This document shows positions 39,245 to 48,918 of a DNA stretch of 64,000 nt, in pieces (the first letter of the stretch is position 1; each line of letters opens with the position of its first letter). Source of the stretch: Tunturiibacter gelidiferens (lineage in GTDB: Bacteria; Acidobacteriota; Terriglobia; Terriglobales; Acidobacteriaceae). Position numbers and translations under genes: made by a program. The DNA lies in assembly GCF_014201335.1 (NCBI RefSeq), contig NZ_JACHEB010000001.1:558001-622000 (forward strand), read 5' to 3'. Under the pieces are notes generated by a model that saw nothing but the letters and a program-made list of their open reading frames with translations, was not told the origin of the DNA and did no database searches.

Positions 39245-39976
39245 ATGACACAAACTCAACTAACCACCTCCACCCTCCTCACCGCGGCAATCGCGACTGC
39301 AGGAACCCTCACCTACGCCGCACTCTCTGCCCAATCGCAACTCTTCGGCAAACTCCTCATCGCCCCCAAAAACCCTAACGAAATCGCCCTCACCTACGAC
39401 GACGGCCCCAACGATATCGCCACCGAACGTCTCCTCGAAGTCCTAGCCCGCAACAACACCCGCGCCACCTTCTTCCTCATCGGCCGTTACGTTCAGCAAC
39501 GCCCTGCCATCGCTCGCGCCATCGCAACCGCCGGACACCTCATCGGCAACCACACCATGACTCACCCATGGCTCGCCTGGCAATCCACCGCCCGCATCCG
39601 CGAAGAACTCACCCGCTGCAACGCCGCAATCGAAGACACCCTCGGCGCTCCCGTTCGCTACTTTCGCGCCCCTCACGGTGCACGCCGCCCCGCAGTCTTT
39701 CGCATCGCACACGAGCTCAACCTCACCCCAGTCCAGTGGAACCTTCTCCCCGGCGACTGGAAGCCCATCTCCGCCCGGGAGATCGCAGACCGCACCCTCA
39801 GCGGAATTATCCGCAACCAGCGGCAGAATCGTTCATCCAATATCGTGCTGCACGACGGCGGACAGTCTGGTCTCGGCCAGCCTCGCCTGCCAAGCGTCGA
39901 AGCCACATCCCTGATTCTTCAGCACTATAAAAATCAACCGGAGATCCGGTTCGTTACGGTCGATTCTTGGAACTGA
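39245..39976 (+). CDS. Polysaccharide deacetylase (NodB homology, carbohydrate esterase 4)
   Basis: The 243-residue protein has an N-terminal hydrophobic segment (TLLTAAIATAGTLTYAAL) and a NodB domain. Motifs in order are ALTYDDGPND (catalytic Asp and metal Asp), GNHTMTHPW (metal His pair), YFRAPHGARRP, and SNIVLHDGG near the end. It would remove acetyl groups from peptidoglycan or another amino-sugar polymer in the periplasm. An ATG at 39221 is also in frame, but it overlaps a TATAAT sequence, which points to transcription starting after it, so 39245 is preferred. A polymer from the locus at 1-18 kb is only a possible substrate. Confidence 0.9.
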   Translation: MTQTQLTTSTLLTAAIATAGTLTYAALSAQSQLFGKLLIAPKNPNEIALTYDDGPNDIATERLLEVLARNNTRATFFLIGRYVQQRPAIARAIATAGHLIGNHTMTHPWLAWQSTARIREELTRCNAAIEDTLGAPVRYFRAPHGARRPAVFRIAHELNLTPVQWNLLPGDWKPISAREIADRTLSGIIRNQRQNRSSNIVLHDGGQSGLGQPRLPSVEATSLILQHYKNQPEIRFVTVDSWN

Positions 39977-40023
39977 TCCCACCCCGATCCCGTACTATTT
40001 AGCATCACCCAAAAGGAATCCCG

Positions 40024-41328
40024 ATGAGCACAACCGCTAACCCCACCGCGGCACAGCAGAATCCCGTCATCGATCCCGAACTCCCCGCGCCGTTATCGAT
40101 GGGCGATGTCCTGCGCGTCCCCATGATGCGCCGTCTCTGGTACGCCCAAATCATCTCCGTCTTCGGCGACTTCCTCGCCCTCTTCGCCGTCATCAACGTC
40201 CTCACATTCAAGCTGCACGCCAACGCCCAGCAGGTCACTGGCGTCCAGATCGCCTACATGCTCCCCATCGCCGTGCTCGGCATCCTCGCCGGAGTCTTCG
40301 TCGACCGCTGGCCCCTCAAGCCCACCATGGTCTCAAGCGACTCCATCCGCGCCGGCCTCTGCCTCCTGCTGATCTTCGCCACGCAGATCTGGCACTTCTA
40401 CGCGATCCTCGCCGCCATCAGTGTCATTTCCAGCTTCTTCAGCCCGGCCCAGGGAGTAGCCATCCGCTCCGCAGTTCCCCTGCATGGCCTCCGTTCCGCC
40501 AACGCGCTCATGCAGCAGGTCATGTTCGGCATGCGCATCATCGGCCCTGCCATCGCCGGCCTCATGGTCTCCTATCTCGGAGCCGTCAGCTGCTACGCCT
40601 TCGACTCCGTCAGCTTCGTAGGCTCCGCCCTGCTCATCGCCTCCGTCACCTTCATGGCCCCCGGACCAAAAGCCGCCACGCCAGCACCCGACGCCGCAGG
40701 CAGCTCCGCAATCGGCAAAGTCTGGCTCGACATGAAGCAGGGCATCAACTTCATCATGCACCACGCCGCCCTATTATTTACGATCCTCGCCATGGCAGCA
40801 GGCATGTTCGTCCTCGGCTGCTTCGGCCCGCTCATCGCAATCTACGTGCGTGACTCCCTCCACGCCTCCACAAAATCCTTCGCCATTGCCTCCGCCATGA
40901 TCGGCCTCGGAATGCTGATCGGCATCAACGGCCTCAACACCTTCGGCAAAAAGCTGAAGGACACAGTCCTCGTCTACTCCGGCCTCTGCGGCATCGCCGT
41001 CGGCCTCGTCATCCTCACGCTGCTGCCACATCTCTGGTCGACCATCCTCGGCAACCTCATCATCGGCTTCTCGGTAGCGGGCATCATCGTCCCTTCGCAA
41101 ACACTCTTCCAGAAAGCAACGCCACCAGAGCTGATGGGCCGCGTAGGCTCCACCTTCATGTCCATCATCTTCACCGCACAGATCTCAGGCCTCGTTCTCT
41201 CGGGCATCCTCACTCATTACATCGGCGTACGCCCGGTCTTCGCCCTCTGCGCCGTTATGCTGGTAATCCTGATGGCAGTCGGCAAAATCTGGATGGAACC
41301 AAAGCCCGCAAGCACACAATCTGCCTGA
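40024..41328 (+). CDS. MFS transporter of the MFS_3 (EntS-like) group
   Basis: The 434-residue protein has about twelve membrane segments. The N-terminal half contains LWYAQIISVFGDFLALFAVI and the loop GVFVDRWPLKP, a variant of the DRxxR loop between helices 2 and 3. It resembles EntS-type exporters, but the cargo is unknown. AAGGAATCCCG just before the ATG gives a good ribosome site. The gene follows the deacetylase gene after 47 bases and may be in the same transcript. The family is very broad, so only the transporter class is firm. Confidence 0.88.
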   Translation: MSTTANPTAAQQNPVIDPELPAPLSMGDVLRVPMMRRLWYAQIISVFGDFLALFAVINVLTFKLHANAQQVTGVQIAYMLPIAVLGILAGVFVDRWPLKPTMVSSDSIRAGLCLLLIFATQIWHFYAILAAISVISSFFSPAQGVAIRSAVPLHGLRSANALMQQVMFGMRIIGPAIAGLMVSYLGAVSCYAFDSVSFVGSALLIASVTFMAPGPKAATPAPDAAGSSAIGKVWLDMKQGINFIMHHAALLFTILAMAAGMFVLGCFGPLIAIYVRDSLHASTKSFAIASAMIGLGMLIGINGLNTFGKKLKDTVLVYSGLCGIAVGLVILTLLPHLWSTILGNLIIGFSVAGIIVPSQTLFQKATPPELMGRVGSTFMSIIFTAQISGLVLSGILTHYIGVRPVFALCAVMLVILMAVGKIWMEPKPASTQSA

Positions 41329-41413
41329 TCTCCCGCTCAGCAGGTGCCACTCGCCAAAACGCAGTTCAATTCATAGAGTGCCGTCGTCGAATTTGGCAAA
41401 CAACCGTGCGAAG

Positions 41414-42091
41414 CTACGCGGACCGAAAGCGGCCGCGGATAAATCCAGAGAGTCCCAGGAAACCAGTTGCGAGCAGGGCCAGCGTCGAAGGCTCGGGAAC
41501 AGTGGCGTTCTCAGGAGTGACCGTCGCGGAGGTCGTGAAGTCTTCGCTCGCCGAGGTCAGAATCAACGGCCCATCCGACGTAGAGGCGCTGAGAGGACAA
41601 TCGTCCGCGGGGAAGTTCCCCAGACAGTTCTCGAGGTTCAGGTTAGTCGGATCCACAGGAAAGATGAGATGGCCGTTGGGGTCTCCGCCATCAGCGATGG
41701 AGACATTTGTCAGTGGTCCTCCCGAGTAATTGACATCAATGAAGTTAATGCCGCTGTTGGCGAGAAACGTCCCGAGACCGCCGACGGTGATGGTCGTTAC
41801 CAGAGTCGTGGTCGTTTCAGGATCGGTGAAGGTCGTGAGTGTGTACTCGCCCGTGCCCGGCCCGAGAGGACCAGGACAAGTGTTCGCAGCGATACAAGAT
41901 AAAAGCTGCTGGCTTGAAAATGTTCCTGTGAAGGTTACATTCTGATTCGTGAAGGATTGGCTGCCAATGGTGCCGCTTGCCTCCTGCGTGATGGATAGGC
42001 TGATGGTGTCTGCCCTGGCCACAGAAGTGCCGGCGAAAACAGTAAAAAGCATGAGGGCTGGAAACAGAACGGGACGGAACGAAAGACGCAT
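41414..42091 (-). CDS. PEP-CTERM sorting domain protein
   Basis: The 225-residue exported protein has a signal peptide (FPALMLFTVFAGTSVARA), a Thr/Ser/Gly-rich central region, and the terminal anchor VPEPSTLALLATGFLGLSG followed by a basic tail ending GRFRSA. The motif Val-Pro-Glu-Pro plus a membrane helix and Arg-rich end is the PEP-CTERM signal recognised by exosortase. Such proteins often accompany exopolysaccharide production. No exosortase gene lies in this window, so the enzyme must be elsewhere. The function of the mature protein is unknown. Confidence 0.9.
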   Translation of the reverse strand: MRLSFRPVLFPALMLFTVFAGTSVARADTISLSITQEASGTIGSQSFTNQNVTFTGTFSSQQLLSCIAANTCPGPLGPGTGEYTLTTFTDPETTTTLVTTITVGGLGTFLANSGINFIDVNYSGGPLTNVSIADGGDPNGHLIFPVDPTNLNLENCLGNFPADDCPLSASTSDGPLILTSASEDFTTSATVTPENATVPEPSTLALLATGFLGLSGFIRGRFRSA

Positions 42092-42338
42092 AAGACCTCC
42101 GGGGATGCGTACTATTTTCGTGAAGGAGCAGGCCGTAAGTTGAGCTTCACCGCCATTTCCGGGGTCAGCTTACCGCACCCGGTGGGCATGCGACTGTGGC
42201 AGAAAAACCACAACCCATCTCATAAATGCCTCAAGTCCCGGAGCCTGCCCCAGGCAAGCCGCCGCGCCTGCCGGCCTACTGAACGATGATCGAACTTCCC
42301 GTGTTTAGAATTGCCTTTGCATCATGTCGATGCTCGGT

Positions 42339-43976
42339 TCACTGCATCTTGCTGAGGGCGGCGAAGGTGATCTTGCCTGGCCTTAGAAACAGCATGATGA
42401 GCAGATAAACAATCACCACCCATATGATCAGGACAAATCCATCGGACGTCGCCAATGTATACGCCTGCGCCCGCACTTGCAGGCCAAGAGCAGTGCCTGC
42501 ACGTTGCAGTGCCTCTTGCTTACCCGTGGACTGCGGCAGTGCGCCGCCCGCCAGCATCAGCAATCGGTGATCGGTAAGCCAGCTGCCCCTTTGCACATAG
42601 AGCCCCAGCATATTGGAGTGAAACTGCTCTCGCACCGCAATAAAGTGAGTCATAGCAGCTACGCCGACCTGGCCGCCGAAGAGCCGCATAAGATGCATAA
42701 ATCCGGAGAAGGTGGCGGCGTTGGCGGCGCTTGTCAGAGCGCCCGCTTCGAGCGCCTCCAGCACTATGCTGCTCACCAATCCGATGTAGGTGCATGCCAA
42801 TCCGACAGAGAGCAGAAGCTCCACTATTTCGAAGCTACTTCCTGACCACGTAGTATCCACGTGTGACCAAAGCCAACAGCATATCGCTCCCACGGTAAGT
42901 CCAAGCGCCAGGACCAGCCGCGAGTTTACGTGGATGATGATTGTAGCCACCAGCCACACCACCGCGAACATCGGCAGCGCCACCCAGGCAAGCGTGTGTC
43001 CGGTCTCCAGCGGCCGGTAGTGTTGAATGTTGCTGAGGAACCCTGGTACCAGCACAATCGCTGCCAGGTGCATGAACTTGAATACGAAGATGGACGTGGC
43101 CAGGATGATGATGTTCCGGGTGTTCAGAAACTTGAGATTCACCTCTGGATTCGGCTGGATCATGCGTCTCACGATCGTCGCCCCAAACAGAAAGAGTCCA
43201 GCGACTACCATCGCGACGATAGTGCCGGAGTTCAGCCAGTCCAGCCGCTGTCCTTGATCCAGTGCCCCATACAAAAGAGCAAGGCTCAAGCTGAAGTACG
43301 TGAACCCCCGCCAACTCGGTTTGGGGTCTGTATTGGTCCGGCGCGGAATTCCGAAATGGATACATACCATCATCAATGGAGTGAAGAGCGCGGCCGTCCA
43401 GAAGATCCAGCGCCACGAAAGATGATCGACGTACCACCCCTCCAGCAACGTCGCAATATTACTGACGAAGACAATGTCCGCCGCATACGCCGCGATCCCG
43501 AAGATGATCAACCGCTTCGGAAGGTTGGTCAACACAAACGTCATCGTAAGTGAGTAGAAGGTCCCCGAAGCGAGACCTGCCACGATCAACAGTGCCAGCA
43601 TCACCTGGTAGTTCGGTGCAAACGGCAGGAGGAAAGATGCGGCCGTGAAGATCCCAGCAGCCGGTAGCAGAATTCTGCGCGGCCCCCAAAAGGCATTCAG
43701 GAAGACGACAAATACACCACTGAAGATCGTCGCCATGTTGAACGCGGTCGGAAGCCACGATGCATCATCGAAACTGATGCCGAGGGCGCCTCGCAGATCG
43801 GGGAGACCGACGCTCAGTAATCGGCTGCTCAGCGTAGCGAGCCCCGCGCCCAAAAAGACCGCAAAGATTCCCACGTACGGGTTTGTGGTCGATTGGGGCT
43901 GAACGGGTTTTGCAGGAGAAGCAGGCGCAGACTGACCTGTGGTCTCTGTGGTCGTCATTGAGGTAGTCTCCGTCAC
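42339..43976 (-). CDS. MFS drug/H+ antiporter of the DHA2 (EmrB-like) group
   Basis: The 545-residue protein has about fourteen membrane segments, the usual number for DHA2 transporters. The N-terminal 30 residues are polar and rich in Thr. Motif SRLLSVGLPDLRGALGISFDD in the first helix region is typical of EmrB relatives. Partner EmrA and TolC genes are not adjacent, although a TolC-type gene lies at 62.4 kb. The start may be the ATG at 43976 or at 43958. The substrate is not predictable. Confidence 0.87.
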   Translation of the reverse strand: MTETTSMTTTETTGQSAPASPAKPVQPQSTTNPYVGIFAVFLGAGLATLSSRLLSVGLPDLRGALGISFDDASWLPTAFNMATIFSGVFVVFLNAFWGPRRILLPAAGIFTAASFLLPFAPNYQVMLALLIVAGLASGTFYSLTMTFVLTNLPKRLIIFGIAAYAADIVFVSNIATLLEGWYVDHLSWRWIFWTAALFTPLMMVCIHFGIPRRTNTDPKPSWRGFTYFSLSLALLYGALDQGQRLDWLNSGTIVAMVVAGLFLFGATIVRRMIQPNPEVNLKFLNTRNIIILATSIFVFKFMHLAAIVLVPGFLSNIQHYRPLETGHTLAWVALPMFAVVWLVATIIIHVNSRLVLALGLTVGAICCWLWSHVDTTWSGSSFEIVELLLSVGLACTYIGLVSSIVLEALEAGALTSAANAATFSGFMHLMRLFGGQVGVAAMTHFIAVREQFHSNMLGLYVQRGSWLTDHRLLMLAGGALPQSTGKQEALQRAGTALGLQVRAQAYTLATSDGFVLIIWVVIVYLLIMLFLRPGKITFAALSKMQ

Positions 43977-44190
43977 AAATCATCTCCATTTTACAAACAT
44001 TTACGATGCTTAACGACCCTTAGATCCAGGGTAGCGTCGTTCCGCTCCTTATATTCTTCATCACTTCTAGGAGCAATCGAGCTTCCCGTAAAGTCGGGGT
44101 GTCGGCTAGGAAGGAAGTCTGGCTGAAGCCTCGTGAGAACAGCACCGGCCTCGATTTCCGCGATCGCGGGGGGGACTTGCACTGCACAGA

Positions 44191-44619
44191 CTACGATCTC
44201 ACCATTGCGTCACATCTCTTCTTGAGACTCCTTGCCTCTGTCGCGACGAGATCAACAATCTTCTTGGAAAGCAGTGCCGTCGCAATATTGGTCAAAAGTC
44301 CTTTCGAAGAAAAAGAGAGTTCGACCTGAGTCGCTCCGTCTCTGGTCTCGATTCTGTGATCGGCGACCAATTCGCCTCCGAGCAGTTTCTGAACCCACGT
44401 GAACGCCACATTCGGGGTACAGTCAGTAACTTCATACACTCCAGGCTGCAATCCCGGCTGTACCACGCGATATCGAGCGCCGACTCGTAATCCTTCATCG
44501 GTCAGTGGCGTAATTTCGAGAACCGTTGGTGTCCAGTCTTTCCAGTGCTCGACGTCAGCGACTATTCGCCAGACCATCTCCGCGGGTGCCGACGTAACGA
44601 ATCTTTCGACTGTCTCCAT
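44191..44619 (-). CDS. SRPBCC-fold (polyketide cyclase/START-like) protein
   Basis: The ATG at 44619 has GAGGAGG about eight bases upstream and gives 142 residues. The sequence follows the SRPBCC pattern: VERFVTSAPAEMVWRIVADVEHW at the start, then the GARYRVVQPG strand and a C-terminal helix with IVDLVATEARSLKKRCD. These proteins bind small hydrophobic ligands or modify aromatic rings, but the ligand is not known here. A longer frame to 44694 exists but has no better start. The space 43977-44190 to the next gene shows no feature. Confidence 0.82.
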   Translation of the reverse strand: METVERFVTSAPAEMVWRIVADVEHWKDWTPTVLEITPLTDEGLRVGARYRVVQPGLQPGVYEVTDCTPNVAFTWVQKLLGGELVADHRIETRDGATQVELSFSSKGLLTNIATALLSKKIVDLVATEARSLKKRCDAMVRS

Positions 44620-44732
44620 ACTGCTGCTCCTCCTCTGCGGTCTTCCTGAGACCACCTGCCGAATTCGCATTCGGTGGCCAGCACAATCCATCATCGATAA
44701 GCGTCCGAAGCCACTTCTCCTGCTCAGCCAAA

Positions 44733-44965
44733 AATAATTCTCAAAAAGTTGGCATATTTTTCGAAACCGAAAATTGTGGTGCTAAAACTCCACATCCACC
44801 ACGCATCCCACCACGTTTTCACCACCGAAAAACCACATCGAAACACGCAATTTTCCCACAGCCCCCTTCAAAAACCTCAGCAAACCCACACATTTTCGCC
44901 CATCCACCACAGCAGAAAAAAAATACCCAACCATCAAAAAAATCGCCAACTTTTCTAAAATTATT
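44733..44965. mobile_element. MITE-like 233-bp element with 21-bp terminal inverted repeats
   Basis: The left end (44733-44753) and the complement of the right end (44945-44965) agree at 18 of 21 bases. Both begin AATAATT and end AAAAGTTGGC. The interior is very poor in G on this strand, with repeated CACCAC and ACCACG words. No reading frame is present. The right terminus contains the TAA stop codon of hemL. I see no clear target-site duplication. It fits a miniature element or a large structured 3' region of the hemL transcript. The G-poor, CACCAC-rich style is one I associate with other Terriglobia genomes, but I could not check this. Confidence 0.5.
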
Positions 44966-46265
44966 CCGGCCGATCCGTCAAAAACGACTTACGAGCAGCT
45001 TCGAGGACCATCCCTATCTCCGCTTCCCCATGCGCGGTCGAAACAAACGCAGCCTCAAACTGGCTAGGCGGCAACCACACACCCGCATCCAGCATAGCCC
45101 GATGAAACCGCCCAAAAGCAGCCGTATCCGACGTAGCGGCACTCACAAAATCAGTCACAGGCTTATCCGTAAAAAACCACGTAAACATTGACCCAACACG
45201 ATTGGTCGTCAACGAAATGCCCGCCTCCCGCGCCACCCCCGCAACCCCTTCCGCGATGCGAGCGGTCGTGCTCTCAAGACCGTTATAAATCTCTTCTTCA
45301 TGCCGCAGAAGATGGCTCAAAGTCGCGATTCCCGCAGCCATAGCAAGCGGATTCCCACTCAAAGTCCCAGCCTGATACACCGGCCCCAGAGGAGCCAAAA
45401 ACTCCATCACATCCGCGCGCCCGCCAAAAGCCCCACAAGGCAGGCCTCCGCCAATAATCTTGCCCAGCGTAGTAAGGTCCGGCGTCACTCCATAGACTTG
45501 CTGCGCACCTCCAAGCGATAGACGAAACCCGGTCATCACCTCGTCAAGGATCAGCAAAGCCCCATACTGCGCCGTAATCTGCCGCAATCCCTGCAGGTAC
45601 TCCGCCGCTGGAGCGATAGTGCCTGCGTTGCCTACAACCGGCTCCACAATGACGCAGGCAATCTCGTCCGGTCGCGCCGCAAATGCCGCTCTCACCGCAT
45701 CAAGATCGTTGAAAGGCAGCGCGAGCGTGTGCATCGCGGTCTCCGCCGGCACCCCCGCGGACCCAGGAATTCCCAGCGTGGCCACGCCGCTACCCGCCTT
45801 GACCAACATTGCGTCCGAGTGCCCGTGGTAGCAGCCCTCGAACTTGATCACAAAGTTGCGACCAGTGAAGCCACGCGCCAGCCGAACAGCCGACATACAG
45901 GCCTCTGTACCGGAGCTGACAAAGCGCAGCTTTTCGATCGACGGAAAGCATCGAGTCACCAATTCGGCCAGATCTGCTTCTGCCGCAGTGGAGGCTCCGA
46001 AGCTCGCCCCTTGCGAAGCCGCCTTCTGAATCGCCTCGACGACCAGAGGAAAGGCATGTCCGAGGATCATCGGGCCCCACGAACCGAAGAAGTCGAGGTA
46101 TTTATTTCCATCCGCATCAAACAGATAGGCGCCATCGGCATGGGTAACGAACGGCGGATCCCCCCCCACTGCGCGAAAGGCCCGCACCGGCGAGTCGACG
46201 CCTGCAGGCAGGAATTTTTCAGCACGAAGCTGCAACTGACGGGAGCGAGTAAGGGGACGGGACAT
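44961..46265 (-). CDS. hemL: Glutamate-1-semialdehyde 2,1-aminomutase
   Basis: This PLP enzyme makes 5-aminolevulinate for tetrapyrrole synthesis by the C5 pathway. The 434-residue product starts [18 protein letters not shown] and has [43 protein letters not shown] and the PLP lysine Lys269 in [14 protein letters not shown]. The ATG at 46286 is also in frame and would add seven residues. The first five codons of the family fit 46265 better. It is divergent from the DCC-family gene at 46298, leaving only about 30 bases between starts. Its stop codon lies inside the inverted-repeat element. Confidence 0.96.
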   Translation of the reverse strand: MSRPLTRSRQLQLRAEKFLPAGVDSPVRAFRAVGGDPPFVTHADGAYLFDADGNKYLDFFGSWGPMILGHAFPLVVEAIQKAASQGASFGASTAAEADLAELVTRCFPSIEKLRFVSSGTEACMSAVRLARGFTGRNFVIKFEGCYHGHSDAMLVKAGSGVATLGIPGSAGVPAETAMHTLALPFNDLDAVRAAFAARPDEIACVIVEPVVGNAGTIAPAAEYLQGLRQITAQYGALLILDEVMTGFRLSLGGAQQVYGVTPDLTTLGKIIGGGLPCGAFGGRADVMEFLAPLGPVYQAGTLSGNPLAMAAGIATLSHLLRHEEEIYNGLESTTARIAEGVAGVAREAGISLTTNRVGSMFTWFFTDKPVTDFVSAATSDTAAFGRFHRAMLDAGVWLPPSQFEAAFVSTAHGEAEIGMVLEAARKSFLTDRPE

Positions 46266-46297
46266 ATCAACAGTATAAAGAGGCATATCATAGAGAG

Positions 46298-46747
46298 ATG
46301 ACCGAGCCAGAGCGTGCAGAGATTGAGGGCCGGGCGTTGCTGCTTTACGACGGCGTCTGCGCTTTGTGCAACGGAGTGGTTCAGTTTTTGCTCAAACACG
46401 ACCGGCAAGAGAAGCTGCGCTACGTCCCCCTTCAGAGCACGCTTGGGCGTGAGGTACTTGGTCGCTTCCAGGTACAGAGCTTCCCCGACGGAGTCGTACT
46501 GCTGACAGACGCCCTGAGGCCGCAGGAACGGCTCTACAACCGCTCCGACGCAGTCGGTGGAGCTCTGAGGCTGCTTCCAGCGCCCTGGAGGCTTCTGGGC
46601 CGGCTGCTATTACTGGTGCCAAAAACCCTGCGTGAGTTCGGCTACGGGATCGTCGCTCGCCTCCGCTACCGAATCCTGGGCCGCTACGATACCTGTCCGC
46701 TACCACCTTTGGACCAGCGCCGAAAACTTTTGGGCGTGTACGAATAA
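46298..46747 (+). CDS. DCC family (DUF393) thiol-disulfide oxidoreductase-like protein
   Basis: The 149-residue protein has the family motif [19 protein letters not shown] near the N-terminus, which includes the Asp-Gly-x-Cys-x-x-Cys pair. The [12 protein letters not shown] segment is also typical. Function in most bacteria is unknown; a redox role is suggested by the cysteines. The [19 protein letters not shown] segment may contact the membrane. It is transcribed away from hemL. Confidence 0.88.
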   Translation: MTEPERAEIEGRALLLYDGVCALCNGVVQFLLKHDRQEKLRYVPLQSTLGREVLGRFQVQSFPDGVVLLTDALRPQERLYNRSDAVGGALRLLPAPWRLLGRLLLLVPKTLREFGYGIVARLRYRILGRYDTCPLPPLDQRRKLLGVYE

Positions 46748-46826
46748 CGGCACTTTACGATACTTTGAAGATCGCCCTGCTAGACTAAACTTCTTCTTTT
46801 CAAGCACTACGATATGGAGCACGACC

Positions 46827-48023
46827 TTGCCGGATGAGACCTCCCCGCCGCCTGATTCAATTGCCACGCACAGACCCACGTCCGGACAGGACAAATCCAC
46901 CGGAGTCTCTCCGCTGCAGTCCGCAAATGCGGAGCGAAAGGCCACTGCGCTGAAGCGATCCTCCTCAGAAGAAACGGCCAAGAGCCCGGCGAAGAAGAGC
47001 ATCAGCTATGCGGATGCCGGTGTCGACATCACCTCCGGGGACCGCAGCAAACAGCGCATCAAGATGCTCGCGCGGAAGACCTTCAACAAACAGGTGTTGA
47101 GCGAGATCGGCGGCTTCGGCGGCCTGTTTGCTCTGGATCTCGAAAAGTTTCCCAACCCCGTACTGGTCTCAAGCGCGGACGGCGTGGGAACAAAGCTGAA
47201 GGTCGCGTTTGACCTCGGCATTCACCACACCGTTGGACAAGATCTCGTAAATCACTGCGTCAACGACATTGCGGTGCAGGGTGCGACGCCGTTGTTCTTC
47301 CTCGATTACCTGGCCACCGGAAAGCTCGAAGACATAGTGATCGAGCGCGTAGTGCAAGGTATAAGCGAGGCCTGCAAAGCCAACGGCTGCGCGTTGATCG
47401 GCGGTGAGACGGCCCAGATGCCGGGTTTCTACGCGGACGGTGAATACGACCTTGCGGGCACGATCATCGGCGCGGTGAGCCGCGACAAGATCATCACCGG
47501 AGAGCAAATTCAGATCGGCGATGTTCTAGTCGGTCTGCCTTCGAACGGCCTCCATACGAACGGGTATTCGCTCGCGCGCAAGCTGCTGTTTGAAGTCGCA
47601 AAGTATGGCCCGGAGCAGTACATCAACGAGCTGAAAGATAAGACCGGCGCAGCATTGATGCGGACCCATCGCAGCTATCTGTCGGTGATCAAGAAACTGA
47701 CTGGAGCCGACGTAGTAAGCGGCATGGCGCACATCACCGGAGGTGGAATCACGGAGAATCTGCCGCGCATTCTGCCGAAGGGCATAGGAGCGTTGGTCGA
47801 CCGTGCTTCGTGGACCGTTCCTCCTCTGTTTGAACACCTGCAACAGCTGGGCAACGTGGAGGAGGACGAGATGCTGCGGACCTTCAACATGGGCATCGGG
47901 CTGATCGCGGTGATTCCAGCCGAGAAGATAAAAAAAGCCAAGGCGATTCTGAACCGCGCGAACGAAAGGCACTGCCTGATTGGCCGAATCGTGCGCGGCG
48001 AACGCAAGGTCAGCTACAACTAG
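46827..48023 (+). CDS. purM: Phosphoribosylformylglycinamidine cyclo-ligase
   Basis: This AIR synthetase closes the imidazole ring in purine synthesis with ATP. The conserved body begins SISYADAGVDITSGDRSKQRI and continues SADGVGTKLKVAFDLGIHHTVGQD, GGETAQMPGFYADGEYDLAG and LPSNGLHTNGYSLARKLL. The best start is a TTG at 46827 with GGAG upstream, giving 398 residues. The first 55 residues are polar and Ser/Lys-rich and go beyond the usual family length of about 345. The frame is open further upstream through the DCC gene, but that is not used. Confidence 0.93.
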   Translation: MPDETSPPPDSIATHRPTSGQDKSTGVSPLQSANAERKATALKRSSSEETAKSPAKKSISYADAGVDITSGDRSKQRIKMLARKTFNKQVLSEIGGFGGLFALDLEKFPNPVLVSSADGVGTKLKVAFDLGIHHTVGQDLVNHCVNDIAVQGATPLFFLDYLATGKLEDIVIERVVQGISEACKANGCALIGGETAQMPGFYADGEYDLAGTIIGAVSRDKIITGEQIQIGDVLVGLPSNGLHTNGYSLARKLLFEVAKYGPEQYINELKDKTGAALMRTHRSYLSVIKKLTGADVVSGMAHITGGGITENLPRILPKGIGALVDRASWTVPPLFEHLQQLGNVEEDEMLRTFNMGIGLIAVIPAEKIKKAKAILNRANERHCLIGRIVRGERKVSYN

Positions 48024-48116
48024 AGAATAGGCAGCGCCGTTTTTACCGCCCGGTGATCACTGCAACTTCGCAGGTGGTCAGCAGTTTTTTGCTTAAAGCT
48101 GATGATCACTGCAGCT

Positions 48117-48776
48117 TCAGGCCGTGGCGTAGTTGGACGGCCGATGCAGACGGCTACGACGGAAGAAAAAGTAGATGATGACGCTGACGACCGCGGCGTA
48201 CGCGCACCAGACCGAAGTGAAGGCATATCGTTTGACCAGCATGACGACGAGCAGGCCCACAAGATTGAGCCATGCAAGCGTGATTAGGTCGCGGTAGCCT
48301 GAGAAGAAGAGCGAACCGCAGGTCGCGATAACGTAGAGGATTGCGATGAGCGTAGTAGTGGTGATGACGTTGACGTAAACGATGCTGTTGTCCTGTATGG
48401 AGACCTGCAGCGGATAAGCAATGAGCCCCCACAGCATGTAGAGCATGAGTGCCCCTCCCAGGATGGCGAACGGGAGCATCTGACGCCGCTGTTTTCGAGT
48501 GGGCTCGAGCAGCAGGACGCTGAGTGGAAGCAGGAACGGCAGCAGTCCCTGCGCGTAGAGGACATAGGCTGCACCGGCGTCGTGGGTCACGGTTGGCGAA
48601 AGAGTTCCCCCGAGTCCCAGCCAGACAAAGCCTTCGACAAACTGATGGAACGCAAAGAGGCAAGGCATCGCGGCGAAGAGCAGTTCGCGGCGGTGTTTAA
48701 CCTCAGTGAGAGTGACTACGCCAATTGCGCCCAGAACGGCGCTGCCGACGAAGTTCGCGGTTGCAGAGAAGCACAT
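48117..48776 (-). CDS. DUF6629 family integral membrane protein
   Basis: The 219-residue protein starts MCFSATANFVGSAVLGAIGV, the hallmark N-terminus of DUF6629. It has about seven membrane segments, with FHQFVEGFVWLGLGG after the second. The family is of unknown function. The short invariant MCFSATA start includes a cysteine that might be modified or bind metal, which is only a guess. The gene lies between purM and purN on the opposite strand. Confidence 0.85.
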   Translation of the reverse strand: MCFSATANFVGSAVLGAIGVVTLTEVKHRRELLFAAMPCLFAFHQFVEGFVWLGLGGTLSPTVTHDAGAAYVLYAQGLLPFLLPLSVLLLEPTRKQRRQMLPFAILGGALMLYMLWGLIAYPLQVSIQDNSIVYVNVITTTTLIAILYVIATCGSLFFSGYRDLITLAWLNLVGLLVVMLVKRYAFTSVWCAYAAVVSVIIYFFFRRSRLHRPSNYATA

Positions 48777-48918
48777 GGATTCCTCACGGTTCAGGCCATC
48801 ATACTTCAGCGCCCGCCGCCAATCCTCGCGTGTCTTCTAGAAACGAATTGAGTCGAACAATATGCCCGACGAAGACATAGAGCGCGGCCTCGCCTAGAAT
48901 CGAAACAAGGAATCCTTC

